In this document: one piece after another, positions 1 through 10,565 of the stretch
Layout: the number at the start of each line of letters is the position of its first letter
Numbering within the stretch: position 1 is the first letter of the stretch
Assembly: GCF_014356525.2 (NCBI RefSeq)
Contig: NC_052517.1
Span: forward strand, 6,219,500-6,283,499
Origin: Nilaparvata lugens
Lineage: Eukaryota > Arthropoda > Insecta > Hemiptera > Delphacidae
DNA length: 64,000 bases
Reading direction: 5' to 3'
The notes under the pieces: model-generated
The model's database searches: none
The model's input: only the letters and a program-made list of their open reading frames with translations
What the model was told of the DNA's origin: nothing
Position numbers and translations under genes: made by a program

Positions 1-37
1 AGATGGTCTTCCTCAGTCTCCCGCATAAAAAAGGGGG

Positions 38-945
38 TGTGCTTGCAATTTATATTGTAGTTCTGATTCTCTAATATATTATTTGGGTACATGAGAGAAT
101 TCCAGAACCAATTTCTTCATGCAAAATTTCCTTGTGCTAGATACAGAGTGGCCCAAAAACCTCGTATTTTCGGCTCATTTTCCAGTTTTCAGCTATTTCT
201 GCCAAATCTCGTAGGCCTAATCGGACAGAAAAATTTGCTCTCGCCTTTTTTCTAGAATATGAAATTCTGAATAAAATGAGATCATTCGGAACTCTCTATC
301 TCCAATGAGTACTGAGTTATGATTTTTCAAAAATGAGTGAGATTTGAAGAGAAAATCTTATGAACTTATGTGATTGTGCGAAATATCAATGTGAAGAAGA
401 CTATGTAGTTGGTGATGATGGTTGAAGCTGAAAATTAGGTGTTTTTCACAATACAAGAAGCATTGTTGTCAGGTGTACCTGGAAATCTATATGAGATAGA
501 GCGCTCTATCTGATCTCAGATTGTAGAGCACAAAAATAAGCCCAGAAGGATTTTGAATCATACATCTAAATGGTAACAATCGGAGGATATTGTTGTACTC
601 TAAAATTCATCAAAAATTGATTTTCTCTTCAAATTTCACTCATTTTTGAAAAATCATAACTCAGTACACATTGGAGATAGAGAGTTCCGAATGATCTCAT
701 TTTATTCAGAATTTCATATTCTAGAAAAAAGGCGAGAGCGAATTTTTCTGTCCGATTACGAGATTGCAGAAATAGCTGAAAACTGGAAAATGAAATGAGC
801 CGAAAATACAAGGTTTTTGGGCCACTCTGTATCTAGCACAAGGAAATTTTGCATGAAGAAATTGGTTCTAAACTTCTCTAATGTACCCAAATAATATGTT
901 ACAAAATCATAACTACGATATAAATTGCATGCACCAATGTATATA
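38..945. repeat. Foldback (hairpin) element, about 0.9 kb
   Basis: The left arm (about 38-358) is the reverse complement, with few mismatches, of the right arm (about 612-945); a unique loop of about 250 bases (359-610) lies between. The arms contain no convincing gene: open frames here are mirror images of each other. A relative at 46850-47605 carries one arm and the same loop in the opposite orientation. Non-autonomous DNA element is an inference from structure only. Confidence 0.8.
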
Positions 946-1136
946 GTAACTGGACTAAGTCAATTCTAGCATAATTCTTTAATTAATGATTGTTAATTCT
1001 TATTCTCTCTCATTCTAATCTGTAGTTCATGTCGTTCATGAATATCTGTGATATGTGGACCCAATTAGAGGTGGGGTTTGGATCATGGCCGTCCTCGACC
1101 ACGACAGGTCAGGATCTCAGATTGAGTAGATTTCAA

Positions 1137-1465
1137 TTTGTCTATACTCTGTGCAAATTAACTTTTGACTTGGGTGGGACATGCGCAGCAGAGAAGGCAT
1201 ACAGTGGTGGGGATACAACGGCTGAGAAGTTTCCTTTCTAGCCGGCCAGCATTCTCTAATTTCTAATGAGTATTCAAGCATTCATGTTTAACTTACGGAG
1301 TTTCCTGTCTGGAATCCTTCAGTCGACTGAGTCTAATCGACAAATTGGCAACTGTGCTTCTACCTATGACTATTAATCACTGCAATTGACTGATCTCCCT
1401 CCATTTCTCTGTGCCGCATATTCCTCCAAGTCAAAAGTTAATTTGTACAGAGTATAAATAACCTG
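1137..1465. repeat. Small foldback repeat
   Basis: Bases 1137-1215 (containing CTCTGTGCAAATTAACTTTT) are the imperfect reverse complement of 1385-1465. The open frame crossing the left arm (1029-1241) has no family resemblance and is not called. Nothing else is seen between 946 and 1490. Confidence 0.6.
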
Positions 1466-1815
1466 GAAGATTCTGTTCAATTATTATGTTACAATGGAAA
1501 AGGTTGACTTTTTTCTTTTGAATGGCAATATGTTAATTTTATTCATAATGGCCCATATGAATAAAACCAGAGCAAATGCTCATGAGCAAGAGCATGGAGC
1601 ATATGGTTTTGCTCATGAGCAAAAGGTACAAGCAAAAGCATTTGCTTATTTTTATATTATGAATAAGCTTTACCTTATACTCTTACCTTATGCTCCTGAA
1701 CTCTGGAGCGAATGCTCACGTATTTTAAAGATTTTTCATCAGCTGATTCGCTTTTGTAGCCTTACTTTGTTTTTATAGCTCACGGAAGCGCTAAATATGC
1801 AAGTAGGGGGCACCT

Positions 1816-2115
1816 TAGACCAGTTATAGAATAGACACGGCTCATTGTATATTCATACTGAAAGTCGATGAAGCCAACATCTACAGCCAAATCCACCCAT
1901 CTTGACGTCACAGCAGTGACGTCACGCATCGTAAAGAAATTATAGAAAACTTTTTTGAGTTTGTTGTGTGAGTGTTTGTGGTGTTTAACTTACATTGTTG
2001 TTGAACAATGCATTGTTGTTAGCTTGGTTGTGACGTCAAGATGGGTGGATTTGGCAGTAGATGTTGGCTTCAGAGGCTAGACTTCCCAGCGTGTCTATTC
2101 TATAACTGGTCTAAA
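1816..2115. mobile_element. MITE with TA target duplication
   Basis: Terminal inverted repeats GACCAGTTATAGAATAGACA / complement at 1816 and 2092-2113, each bordered by TA. Inner arms with TTGACGTCA also pair (about 1880-1925 with 2030-2065). It is inserted in the left terminus of the GC-rich element, so it is the younger of the two. TA duplication suggests a Tc1/mariner-like mobiliser; non-coding. Confidence 0.65.
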
Positions 2116-2171
2116 GGGCACGCCACACCAAGCTCGCTACCGCGGCGGTAGCGAAGTTTTAAAAATCGCTA

Positions 2172-2336
2172 GCCATGTATTCAGGTTGAGCGCGCCACAC
2201 CGAGTTCGCTACCGCGGCGGTAGTACGGCGCACTACCACCTACGACCGCCTGCTAGGCGATTCAACAAAAGTTCGCTGAGAGGTAGTACGGCGGACAAAG
2301 CGAGCTCAGTGTGGCGCGCTCAACCTGAATACATGG
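2172..2336. repeat. GC-rich palindrome nested inside the 1812-2522 element
   Basis: CCATGTATTCAGGTTGAGCG at 2173 is repeated as its complement ending at 2335, enclosing CGCCACACCGAGTTCGCTAC and its mirror. It is a second, smaller relative of the surrounding element inserted into it, or a product of inverted duplication. Confidence 0.55.
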
Positions 2337-3084
2337 CAGGCGATTCGAAGAGGTAGCGCAGTGCTGAGTGCTGTAGTCACGCCCTCCCCCCACTACTAAC
2401 TAGACTCACTACTCGGAGACTACCGCTAGCGGACGTTTTTCGGTGTGGCGTGCTCAGCCGAGAAAACTACCACCAGCGGTATTACCTCGGCGGTACTGGC
2501 GAGCTTGGTGTGGCGAGTCCTTAAGGGGGGCACCGCTTGTGTTTGCGTCGTCTGCTCTGTTTTCTATTTATGGATAGAGTTTTAGGTTAGTTGAGTTTAG
2601 AATTTTGAAATAATAGCGTGGAAAAATATCATCTCTATAATAATCTTCAGCATACTCTTATAATAGTAATAGCCTTCTTATAATCGTCTACATTGTCATC
2701 TTTTTAAATGCCTATTTCCTATTTTTTGATGGCTATCTTTATGCCAGTAGATATCTTTTGTATTTATTCTTCTGTAGGAATAATGGTAATATATCATGGT
2801 TCAATCTAAAAAAGAGTTTATAGTTCTCAACTATTGGTTGTGATCGTATCTGGTATAGTTTTCTCTTCCTCATACGAATTAGTTGAATCATTTTACTATG
2901 AGCAAAAGGTGATAAGCTGCTCTAGACTAGACTCACCTTTTTTGAAGCATTTGCTTCAAAAGTTGAGCAAATGCTCTAGTTTATTCATACAATTTTGAGT
3001 ATAAGCTTTTACTTTTGAGCAAATGCTCAAACTAATTTTTTTGATGAGCATGAGCAAAAGGCTGCTCACGTTTATTCATAAATA

Positions 3085-4470
3085 AAATGAAGCAAATGCT
3101 CCATATTTTAGAAGTATGAGCAAATGCTCAACTTCATTCATATGGCTCATTGTTCTGATTATTTGATAACGAACATAAATAGCGAAAAGTTATTGGGTCA
3201 TATGAATAAAGTTGAGCATTTGCTCATACTTCTAAAATATGGAGCATTTGCTTCATTTTATTTATGAATAAACGTGAGCAAAAACGTTTTGCTCATGCTC
3301 ATCAAAAAATAGTTTGAGCATTTGCTCAAAAGTAAAAGCTTTTGCTCAGAATTGTATGGATAAACTAGAGCATTTGCTCAACTTTTGAAGCAAATGCTTC
3401 AAAAAGGTGAGTCTAGTCTAGAGCAGCTTATCACCTTTTGCTCATAGTAAAATGGCTCACTAATTCGTATGAGGAAGGGGAAACTATACCAGATATGATC
3501 ACAACCAATAGCTGAGAGCTATAAAACTCATTTTAGATTCAACCATGATATATATCACCATTATTCCTACAAAAGAATAAATACAAAAGCAACCTGTTAA
3601 AAAGATAGCCATCACAAAATAGGAAATAGGCATTTAAGAATATGAGAGTGTAGATGATTATAAGAAGGCTATTGATATTATAAGTATATGCTGAGGATTA
3701 TTATAGAGATGACATTTTTTCATGCTATTATTTCAAAATTCTGAACTCAACTAACCTAAAACTGTATTATAAATAGAAAATGAAGCAAATGCTCCATATT
3801 TTAGAAGTATAAGCAAATGCTCAACTTTATTCATATGGCCCATTGTTCTGATCATTTGATAACGAACATAAATAACGAAAGTTATGGGTCATATGAATAA
3901 AGTTGAGCATTTGCTCATACTTCTAAAATATGGAGCATTTGCTTCATTTTATATGAATAAACGTGAGCATAACCTTTTGCTCATGCTCATCAAAAAATTA
4001 GTTTGAGCATTTGCTCAGAATTAAAAGCTTTTGCTCAAAATTGTATGAATAAACTAGAGCATTTGCTCAAATTTTGAAGCAAATGCTTCAAAAAAGGTGA
4101 GTCTAGTCTAGAGCAGCTTATCACCTTTTGCTCATAGTAAAATGGCTCAACTAATTCGTATGAGGAAGGGGAAACTATACCAGATATGATCACAACCAAT
4201 AGTTGAGAACTATAATACTCATTTTAGACTCAACCATGATATATATCACCATTATTCCTACAAAAGAATAAATACAAAAGCAACCTGTTATAAAGATAGC
4301 CATCACGAAATAGGAAATAGGCATTTAATAATATGAGAGTGTAGACGATTATAAGAAGGCTATTAATATTATAAGTATATGCTGAGGATTATTATAGAGA
4401 TGACATTTTTTAATGCTATTATTTCAAAATTCTGAACTCAACTAACCTAAAACTGTATTCATAAATAGAA
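3085..4470 (+). repeat. Direct tandem duplication, unit about 693 bp
   Basis: Copy 1 (3085-3778) and copy 2 (3779-4470) both begin AAATGAAGCAAATGCTCC, pass the central region of the foldback (CATTGTTCTGAT.ATTTGATAACG) and end at the conserved AACTGTATT.ATAAATAGAA. Copies differ by scattered substitutions and short indels. The duplication lies wholly in the foldback and makes its right arm longer than the left. Confidence 0.75.
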
Positions 4471-4888
4471 AACAGAGCAGACGATGCAAATACAAGCGGT
4501 GCCCATTGTTTGCATATTTAGCGCTTCCGTGAGCTATAAATACAAATTAAGGCTACAAAAGCGAATCAGCTGATGAAAAATCTTTAAAATACGTGAGCAT
4601 TTGCTCCAGAGTTCTGAAAAGCTTATTCATATCAAAATGAGCAAATGCTTTTGCTTCTACCTTTTGCTCATGAGCAAAACCTTATGCTCAATGCTTTTAC
4701 TCATGAGCATTAGCTCTGGTTTTATTCATGTGGGTCATTGGATCAGCTGTTTTAGCAGACTTGAAAATTGGACCATATGAATGTCTTCAGACAACAATGC
4801 TTGTCGTTGACTGCAGAAGTTTACGCACAAACGAAAATTAAGCTCTACCATCAGTCGGATATTTGTGCAACTTTTTCTCTTCTTGCAG

Positions 4889-5099
4889 ATGGACATGGAC
4901 CCGCGAAACATGGCTTACGTGAAGTTCACTCCGAGCAGGGTCAACCCTCATGCTGATTTCGCTGACGAGGTGTACATGCCACCCCTCACCCCTGAGGAGG
5001 TCGACAGGGCTGTGGCCATCAGAATGGAGGAGGAGGAGGAGAACGCTGCACTAGAAAGAGGGAGGGAAGGAGGAGCGCTTAGTGAAGGAGTCTTGTCTT
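4889..5099 (+). CDS. Gene A exon 1 (unknown hydrophilic protein)
   Basis: The exon follows a strong pyrimidine tract and acceptor (CTCTTCTTGCAG) and opens directly on ATG GAC ATG GAC, so it may hold the start codon, although a phase-0 internal exon is equally possible. It encodes about 70 residues: a short polar N-terminus with KFTPSRVNPHADFADE, a segment PPLTPEEVDRAVAIRM and a run of acidic residues. The donor is TCTT|GTGAGT at 5099/5100, leaving phase 1, which matches the exon 2 acceptor. No signal peptide or known domain is seen. Role unknown. GC content and codon use are clearly higher than in the flanking AT-rich DNA, which supports coding status. Confidence 0.6.
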
Positions 5100-5184
5100 G
5101 TGAGTTGAGTCGAATTTGTTTCATTTTTTGTACGTGATGTATTAATTTATATTCCTGAAAATTTTGGTTCAAAATTATATGGAC

Positions 5185-5630
5185 CTGTTCCCGAGCTCGG
5201 GATTTAGCTAAGTTCTAGACTTAAACTGGCTTTAAACTCTGGAGTCAGAAAATTGGCTTTCCGAGTCAGAGCGTTAACAACGTAGTTGAGGACTTAAATA
5301 GACTCTGGAGTTTAGAGATCATGTTAGTCCCTGGAGTTTATAATTTCGCTTTCTGAGTGAGGGGCTTATAAGTCCAGGACTTGAATTAGACTTTTTGTGT
5401 AGTTGAGAAGTTGATATTGTGGTAATTTCTAATTATCAATAAATCAGTGGTTTTTTGACATTTCTTAGTCTTTTTCATTCAACTTGAATTAGATTCTCGC
5501 TTCTTTCCGAGTCAAGGATTAATCAAAAATTGTTAAGTCCGGGACTTAGAACAGCGTGATTTTAAACCCTCGACTGGGATAGGGTTTAAATTTAAGTTCT
5601 AGACTTGACTGAGCAAGCACAATTCAGTTA
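5185..5630. repeat. MITE-like repeat with CCCGAGCTCGGGA end
   Basis: It begins TTCCCGAGCTCGGGATTTAG and holds palindromic AAGTTCTAGACTT at 5207 and 5594, in intron 1 of gene A. The better preserved relative at 54624-54968 has matching terminal inverted repeats. Here the right end is degraded. Bases 5631-5960 show nothing further. Confidence 0.5.
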
Positions 5631-5974
5631 TTGTTTTGGAGTAGATGAAAACCCAAATAGGTGTCATGGAATACCTAAATTATTTGGATTAGTCCATCTA
5701 AATTCATAGTTTATAGTTTGCAAGTTCATTTTGCAATAAAATTGTATCAGAATTATGCATAGAAAACTAACCTTATTCTACGACTGTGACAACCTGAAAA
5801 TGTTCAAGGAAAATAATACAAGGATTGCCTTTGAATTTATATTCCAATCTGAATGTCATTAATCAATGTCATATTTAACATATTAATGATAATAATATAA
5901 CAATGATAAATTATTATCCCAGTTTTTTCAAAACAAATACGTTTTCAAACACAATAGCCTAATGAAATTTCTTC

Positions 5975-6308
5975 TTTCCCCTTCTTCTTCTTCATCTTCT
6001 TCTTCTCCTTCTTCTTCTTCTTCTTCTTCTTCTTCTTCTTCTTCTTCTTCTTCTTCTTCTTCTTCTTCTCCTTTTCCTCATACTCCTCCTCCTCCACCTC
6101 CTCCCACTCCAACTCCTCATCCTCCTCCTCCAGCTCCTTCCCTTCTCCTCCTATTCCCAATCCTAATTCCTCTTCACCTTATAATCTTTCCCCTCCTTTT
6201 CCTTCTCTTCTACCTCCTCCTCGTCTCCCTCATCCTCCTCCTCCTTCTTCTTCTTCTTCTTCTTTTTCTTCTTCTTCTTCTCCTTCTCCCTCTCCTTCTC
6301 CCTCTCAG
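5975..6308. repeat. Polypyrimidine microsatellite (TTC/CTC)n
   Basis: An almost pure C/T tract in intron 1 of gene A: TTC repeats at 5982-6069, then mixed CTC/TTC to 6308. Long polySer/polyLeu/polyLys frames here are artefacts of the repeat. A second CT-rich piece follows at 6380-6535. Confidence 0.9.
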
Positions 6309-6379
6309 GGTTGTGTGGTAGTGAGGACCAGGAGTCCTAACTCTGCCCTAATAAAGGCATATAATCAATCAATCAATCA
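6309..6379 (+). mobile_element. LINE 3' end with (ATCA)n tail
   Basis: GACCAGGAGTCCTAACTCTG then CCCTAATAAAGG and a tail of (AATC)n. The same module occurs inverted at 62983-63052. An AATAAA-like signal and short tandem tail at the very end are characteristic of 5'-truncated non-LTR retrotransposons. Confidence 0.5.
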
Positions 6380-6603
6380 ATCTCCTTCTCCTCCTTCATC
6401 TTCATCTTCCTCTTCTTCTGTGAGCTTTTGTTCTTCTGCTGAGGTTGATACCCACATTAGTTCTAGGCCTTTTCTACTTTTGTCTTCTTCTTCCTCTTCT
6501 TCTTCTTCTTCTCCATCATTTTCTGTATGTGCTTAAAATACATCCACTTTTTTCTTGCCATCCACTACCTCCTCCTCCTCCTCCACTTTCTGTTCTTCTC
6601 TAA

Positions 6604-6790
6604 GCCTCAACTGACACTTAGGCGACTCAGGTCGAGAAGAGACTGGACTCTAGTGGAGAGCATGTGTTTCCAAATGGTGACGTCGCGGAGACTAGAATCG
6701 ACTGGTCTGAGTGTCACCATTTGGAAACACATGCTCTCCACTAGAGTCCAGTCTCTTCTCCACCTCAGTCGCCTAAGTGTGAGTTGAGCC
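6604..6790. mobile_element. Palindromic MITE, 187 bp, 52 bases before exon 2
   Basis: Nearly the whole element is an inverted repeat: GAGAGCATGTGTTTCCAAAT at 6656 pairs with its complement ending at 6736. Ends are GCCTCAACTGACACTTAGGC and the complement of GGCTCAACTCACACTTAGGC. TAA flanks both sides, which would suit a PIF/Harbinger-type 3-bp TSD. Its right end leaves only 52 bases for the exon 2 branch point and pyrimidine tract. The same end sequence appears alone at 12710-12727. Confidence 0.75.
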
Positions 6791-6842
6791 TAAAATATTC
6801 AAATTGATCCAAATCAATAAATTTTCTTTGCATTCATTTCAG

Positions 6843-7475
6843 ACAACGCAGCAACCAGACCAGAACTACCCGTGCCACCTCACTTTGGCACTGAAACCGT
6901 CTTTGCACCTTCCAACGACCTCAAGACACCTCCACGGCCACTATACAAGGCCCTGCTGCAGAAGAAGGCTCCTCAACCGTCTGTCAAAGATGTCTCAAGG
7001 CCACTATACAAGGGAGATTCAAGGCCACTATACACTGCCCTGCTAGAGAAGAAGGCTCCTCAACCATCTGTCGAAGATGCCTCAAGGCCACTCGAGGAGG
7101 GAGTCTCAAGGTCACTATACTCGGCCCTGCTAGAGAAGACGGCTCCTCAACCATCTGTCAAAGATGCCTCAAGGCCACTATACAAGGAAGCTCCACGGCC
7201 ACTATACTCGGCCCTGCTAGAGAAGAAGGCTCCTCAACCGTCTACCAAGGAAGTCTCAAGGTCATTGGACAAGGAAGCCTCAAGGTCATTGGACAAGGAA
7301 GCCTCAAGGTCACTGGACGAAGAGGCCTCCACGACCTTCAAGGAAGCCTTCAGGCGAGCTGCACCCACCCACTTCAGGCAGGACTACAACACGCCTGATA
7401 ACTTCAGGTCCGGTCAGGAGACTAAGGACAAACCTGCGCAGACGGTGGTTGAGGCTGTGTATCCAGCGGCTGAAG
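6843..7475 (+). CDS. Gene A exon 2 (repeat-rich, RPLYxALLEKKAPQPS modules)
   Basis: Acceptor ATTCATTTCAG at 6842 and donor GAAG|GTAATA at 7475/7476; 633 bases, phase 1 in and phase 1 out, 211 codons without a stop. The protein is hydrophilic and repetitive: four copies of a module close to SRPLYxALLEKKAPQPSVKD (residues about 30-130), then three SRSLDKEA copies, then FRQDYNTPDNFRSGQET near the C-terminal side (nt 7373-7431). The last motif recurs in exon 3. KK pairs recur inside the modules, but there is no signal peptide here and no amidation glycine, so a peptide-precursor role cannot be claimed. Repeats keep the reading frame while varying in codons, indicating protein-level constraint. 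Function unknown. Confidence 0.75.
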
Positions 7476-7509
7476 GTAATAATTGATCGAATTTTTGTAC
7501 TCTGAACAG

Positions 7510-7642
7510 TGGCTGACAAGTGATTTACACTGATGTGTGGAGAAACCAGTCTATTGCTGTATTCCCATAAGGTCTATAGTTTCAATCAGGTACTTGTGGA
7601 TGAGAATACTGCGTGAAGTCTACTGTTCACAGAACTACTAGT
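7510..7642. mobile_element. 3' fragment of the Helentron-like family
   Basis: Matches the last 130 bases of the family seen in full at 12791-13185, ending TTCACAGAACTACTAGT. It starts 34 bases after the exon 2 donor of gene A. From 7643 to 8160 nothing recognisable is seen; short frames there have no coding character. Confidence 0.7.
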
Positions 7643-8164
7643 TACAAAGCTTCTAAACTTTAAATGGATTCTACAAACCATGAGATATCTTCTTATGCTA
7701 TCTTTTCTCTACGTGGTAAGGTTGCATGGTTGCAAAGCCCCCTTCATTTTGATGATAATAAATGAATTATTTTTCAGGAGTGAATGAAGTGACTGAATTT
7801 ATAAGTGAGCTCCATTATTATCTCAATTACTGATATAAGCTTCACAATTTCATCATAATCCTATAATAAGAGCAGCAAACTGTAGAATGTGAACACAGTA
7901 GTTCACGCGAAATCAGACGCTGTGGTGCAACTGAATATTGAATATAGCATTGGAGGTTGCAATCCTCCTGCAACCAAACTCATGTACGCGCACTATTATC
8001 ATATATATTAGTAGTATTTTTCTATTCGAGCCCATAAGACCAATGTGGTGGCAATTTTTCTGTAACCATCCGCTTGAGGCGCCAGCAGTCCATACCACAC
8101 TAGATGTGAAATTACCCCGTACCAGATTCTGATGGATGTGAAAGTCTGCTATCCACTCTCCATG

Positions 8165-8904
8165 AGTAGCCTATTATCTATCTATATAATATATATATAT
8201 ATATAATATATATATATATATCTATATATATATATATAAGCGAAATGGCACTCACTCACTGACTGACTGACTCACTCACTCGCAGAACTAAAAATCTACC
8301 GGACCAAAAACGTTCAAATTTGGTAGGTATGTTCAGTTGGCCCTTTAGAGGCGCACTAAGAAATCTTTTGGCAATATTTTAACTCTGAGGGTGGTTTTTA
8401 AGGGTTCAAAGTTCCTCTTTTAGCATGTATATTCTTCTTATTCTCTTAATTATAATTGAAAAATGTCCATACCATATGTTAATATAGAACTATAATCTAG
8501 AGAGAGTACCTCTTTGAAACAGTTGTTAACTGGTAACTAAATTAAACATTTTGTCAAGTTGGCATTAAGTTGAGTTGACTTTGTTAGGTTGGCACCAAGT
8601 TGAAGATTGAAATGCATTTATCGAGGAAAAATTGATTGGCACTGCTACTTCAATCAGAGCTATTCCTGGGAATATTATATTACTAGCCGTCAGGCTCGCT
8701 TCGCTCGCCATATCCGTTTAGCCAGACGTTTAGTCTGGATCCCCGACTGGATCGTCCTAACATATGATAAAAATGCTCAAATTAAAAATGCAGGCGAGCG
8801 AAGCGAGCCTTCTGATCTCATTCTTGGACGATCCAGCCGGGGGTCCAGGGGGCGGAGCCCCCTGGCTAGACGGATATGGCGAGTGAAGCGAGCCTGACAG
8901 GTAG
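8165..8904 (+). mobile_element. Non-autonomous Helitron-like element
   Basis: Homologous over its length to 55909-56573: TA-rich start, AAGCGAAATGGCACTCACTC, then an interior rich in GAGCGAAGCGAGCC hairpins. The last bases are GACAGGTAG followed by T, where the sister copy has GGCTAG|T, so the canonical CTAG end is mutated here. An expanded TA/TCTA microsatellite (8176-8237) sits at its start. A 96-residue open frame (8607-8897) crosses the hairpins and is not a gene. Confidence 0.7.
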
Positions 8905-8983
8905 TATTATTAATCTCTTGATGGGGCTATATTATAATATTATAACAGCTTCAATAGCATGATGTAATAATTTATCATCATTA

Positions 8984-9335
8984 CATTTACATTTATTACA
9001 TTCCTTAATCACAACATCAAATTAATGATTGGGAGAGAATCAACAGGATAAACCCAAAACTGTTCCTCTCCCTAATTTTGATAAAAATAGTCCAAATGAG
9101 GTTATGGAAACACTTTTATAAAGATCACAAAAATTTACAGTCCAAATAAACATATACTAAGAATTTTGTATCTCGGTTGATCAGAAAGATGAAACAAATT
9201 ATTATTACACTTGAAAATGCATTAATAAATTGAAAAATATTAAAAAAACTTGATAAATTTGAAGCCAGAAAAATCACAAAAACACATGATAAAATAACAT
9301 TATAATAAATATCATGTTCAATTGTTTTGATATTT
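8984..9335 (-). mobile_element. LINE 3' untranslated remnant
   Basis: A block (ATTACATTCCTTAATCACAA, then GGGAGAGAATCAACAGGATA) shared in the same orientation with 63503-63815. On the - strand it reads GGGAGAGGAACAG and ends in ATGTAATGTAAATG-type repeats, as in LINE 3' ends; a + strand relative lies at 56860-56945. No reverse transcriptase remains. From 9336 to 9763 nothing is recognisable. Confidence 0.5.
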
Positions 9336-9763
9336 TCGAAACAAAACAAGTAAGTCCAATAAAAATGGACTGTCCTAAATTATTTTTGTGCCGTAATATG
9401 CAATCTCCATTCGTCCAGGAAACATGAAATATAGAATAATTGTCATCATTTTGTAAAGAATTACATTGTTTATCTTTATCAGAGTTGAAAATTCTCAGCT
9501 GCCAATCACGCCATGGTTTCACTTGGACAATGCTTTGTTTGGATGGGCTTTTATTGCTGTGTAGAGATAGAATCAGAAATTGAGTAAATATTTGTTTTAA
9601 TCATTAGGTTAAACTCTTACCCCCCTCGCCACACATCAGACGCGTGTCAATTAAGGTACTAGTTATTGAAGATTATATTTTTAAAACAACAGCCCCCAGT
9701 ATTTTCAATCTCTAGCCGCTACTGTTGAGAATCATTGCTAGGCTTCTTCAGACATCTGTGTAA

Positions 9764-10565
9764 TCTATATAAAATTTTGACGTTCAATAACTTTTTATGT
9801 GTGCACCGAATTTGATGATTTTTTTTTTAGTTGTTTTCGTTATGTTCAGGACCAGGTTTATGGCCTATCAAATTCATAATCCGACTTCAGGACTCTTTCC
9901 TACGGTCAAATTTTGCATGTAATCCTTATGGGAGAAGAATTTGTGAACTGGCCACACACAGAAATAAAAATCAGCTGTTATAATCATTGCGTCATCCAAC
10001 AGCCGTCGGTAGATCTGTTTTTAAATTTTCTTCCTACTAATTCACAAAATTTCAATTCTGTAATATTATTATGCCGTGATACGAACGACGTCCAAACTTG
10101 GGTCGCAGAACTCGAAAAAATGTTGTAAATTTAGAATATGCATGGAAAAATCAGCAGCAAGGAGATATACCATTCAACTCCCAGCAAGCTGCATTCAACT
10201 ATAACTAAAAATACGAGCTGCAGCTGCTGCACCACTAACTAAGAACAAAGGAAGTCCATATTGAGATATAAATAATAAAGTATAATAAAGATTGTTGGAT
10301 AATTTTCATAAAAATATAGAGCATCAGATTAAGCTAGGGCTAAGTACACCTGAGGAGGCGCGGCTGGTGATTCAAAGTGTTGGTCTTATGGAGGTTCCAC
10401 ACCATGCCCGATTCAGTGTGTGTGAGTTCTTCCATTTAAACCAATAAGCAAGAAGCACCTGGATGCAAAATGCCGCATCGCCCCTCCTCAGGAGTATATC
10501 CAGCTAAAGTTTTTTCATGAGATGTATTAACTTTTTGGCGGTACGAAGTTCGCCGGGCCAGCTAG
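9764..10565 (+). mobile_element. Non-autonomous Helitron with intact termini
   Basis: It starts A|TCTATATAAAATTTTGACG and ends TTCGCCGGGCCAGCTAG|T, that is a 5' TC, a 3' CTAG after a short hairpin (GGCGGTACGAAGTTCGCC) and insertion between A and T, the Helitron hallmarks. It has no TIR. It encloses a 71-codon open frame (9913-10128) with no recognised domain. No Rep/helicase is present, so it would depend on another element. Located in intron 2 of gene A. Confidence 0.75.

Larger units (their letters stand above)
1812..2522. mobile_element. GC-rich TIR element nested in the foldback, 8-bp TSD
   Basis: Ends read CTTAAAGG.CACGCCACACC on the left (after removal of a second nested MITE) and the complement GGTGTGGCGAGTCCTTAAG on the right. 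The octamer GGGGGCAC occurs immediately outside both ends (1804-1811 and 2523-2531), and the uninterrupted opposite arm of the host foldback has this sequence once (near 4488), so the boundary is well supported. An 8-bp TSD fits hAT-like transposition. Recurrent CTACCGCGGCGGTAG palindromes give it a much higher GC than its surroundings. No ORF. Confidence 0.7.
1545..4742. repeat. Giant foldback element with GAGCAAATGCTC motifs
   Basis: The ends are inverted repeats (AATGGCCCATATGAATAAAA at 1547, matched by the complement ending at 4740). The whole left part (1545-1811 plus 2523-3170) mirrors the right part (3180-4742). Both arms are packed with the near-palindrome GAGCAAATGCTC / GAGCATTTGCTC and variants, often with TGAGCA flanks, in the manner of subterminal transposase-binding repeats. 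The left arm is split by a GC-rich insertion at 1812-2522. The right arm carries an internal direct duplication (3085-3778 against 3779-4470). No transposase is seen. Flanking target duplication is not clear. Confidence 0.8.

Noticed and set aside
629..811. 60-residue - strand frame
   Set aside because: It lies in an arm of the foldback, its mirror is also open in the other arm, and no family resemblance is seen.
1029..1241. 70-residue + strand frame
   Set aside because: It overlaps a small foldback arm; no splice or codon support.
7913..8132. Overlapping frames on both strands
   Set aside because: Short, mutually antisense and without homology; intronic position in gene A.
8607..8897. 96-residue frame rich in Arg and Ser
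   Set aside because: Read through the GAGCGAAGCGAGCC hairpins of a Helitron-like element; broken in the sister copy at 56 kb.
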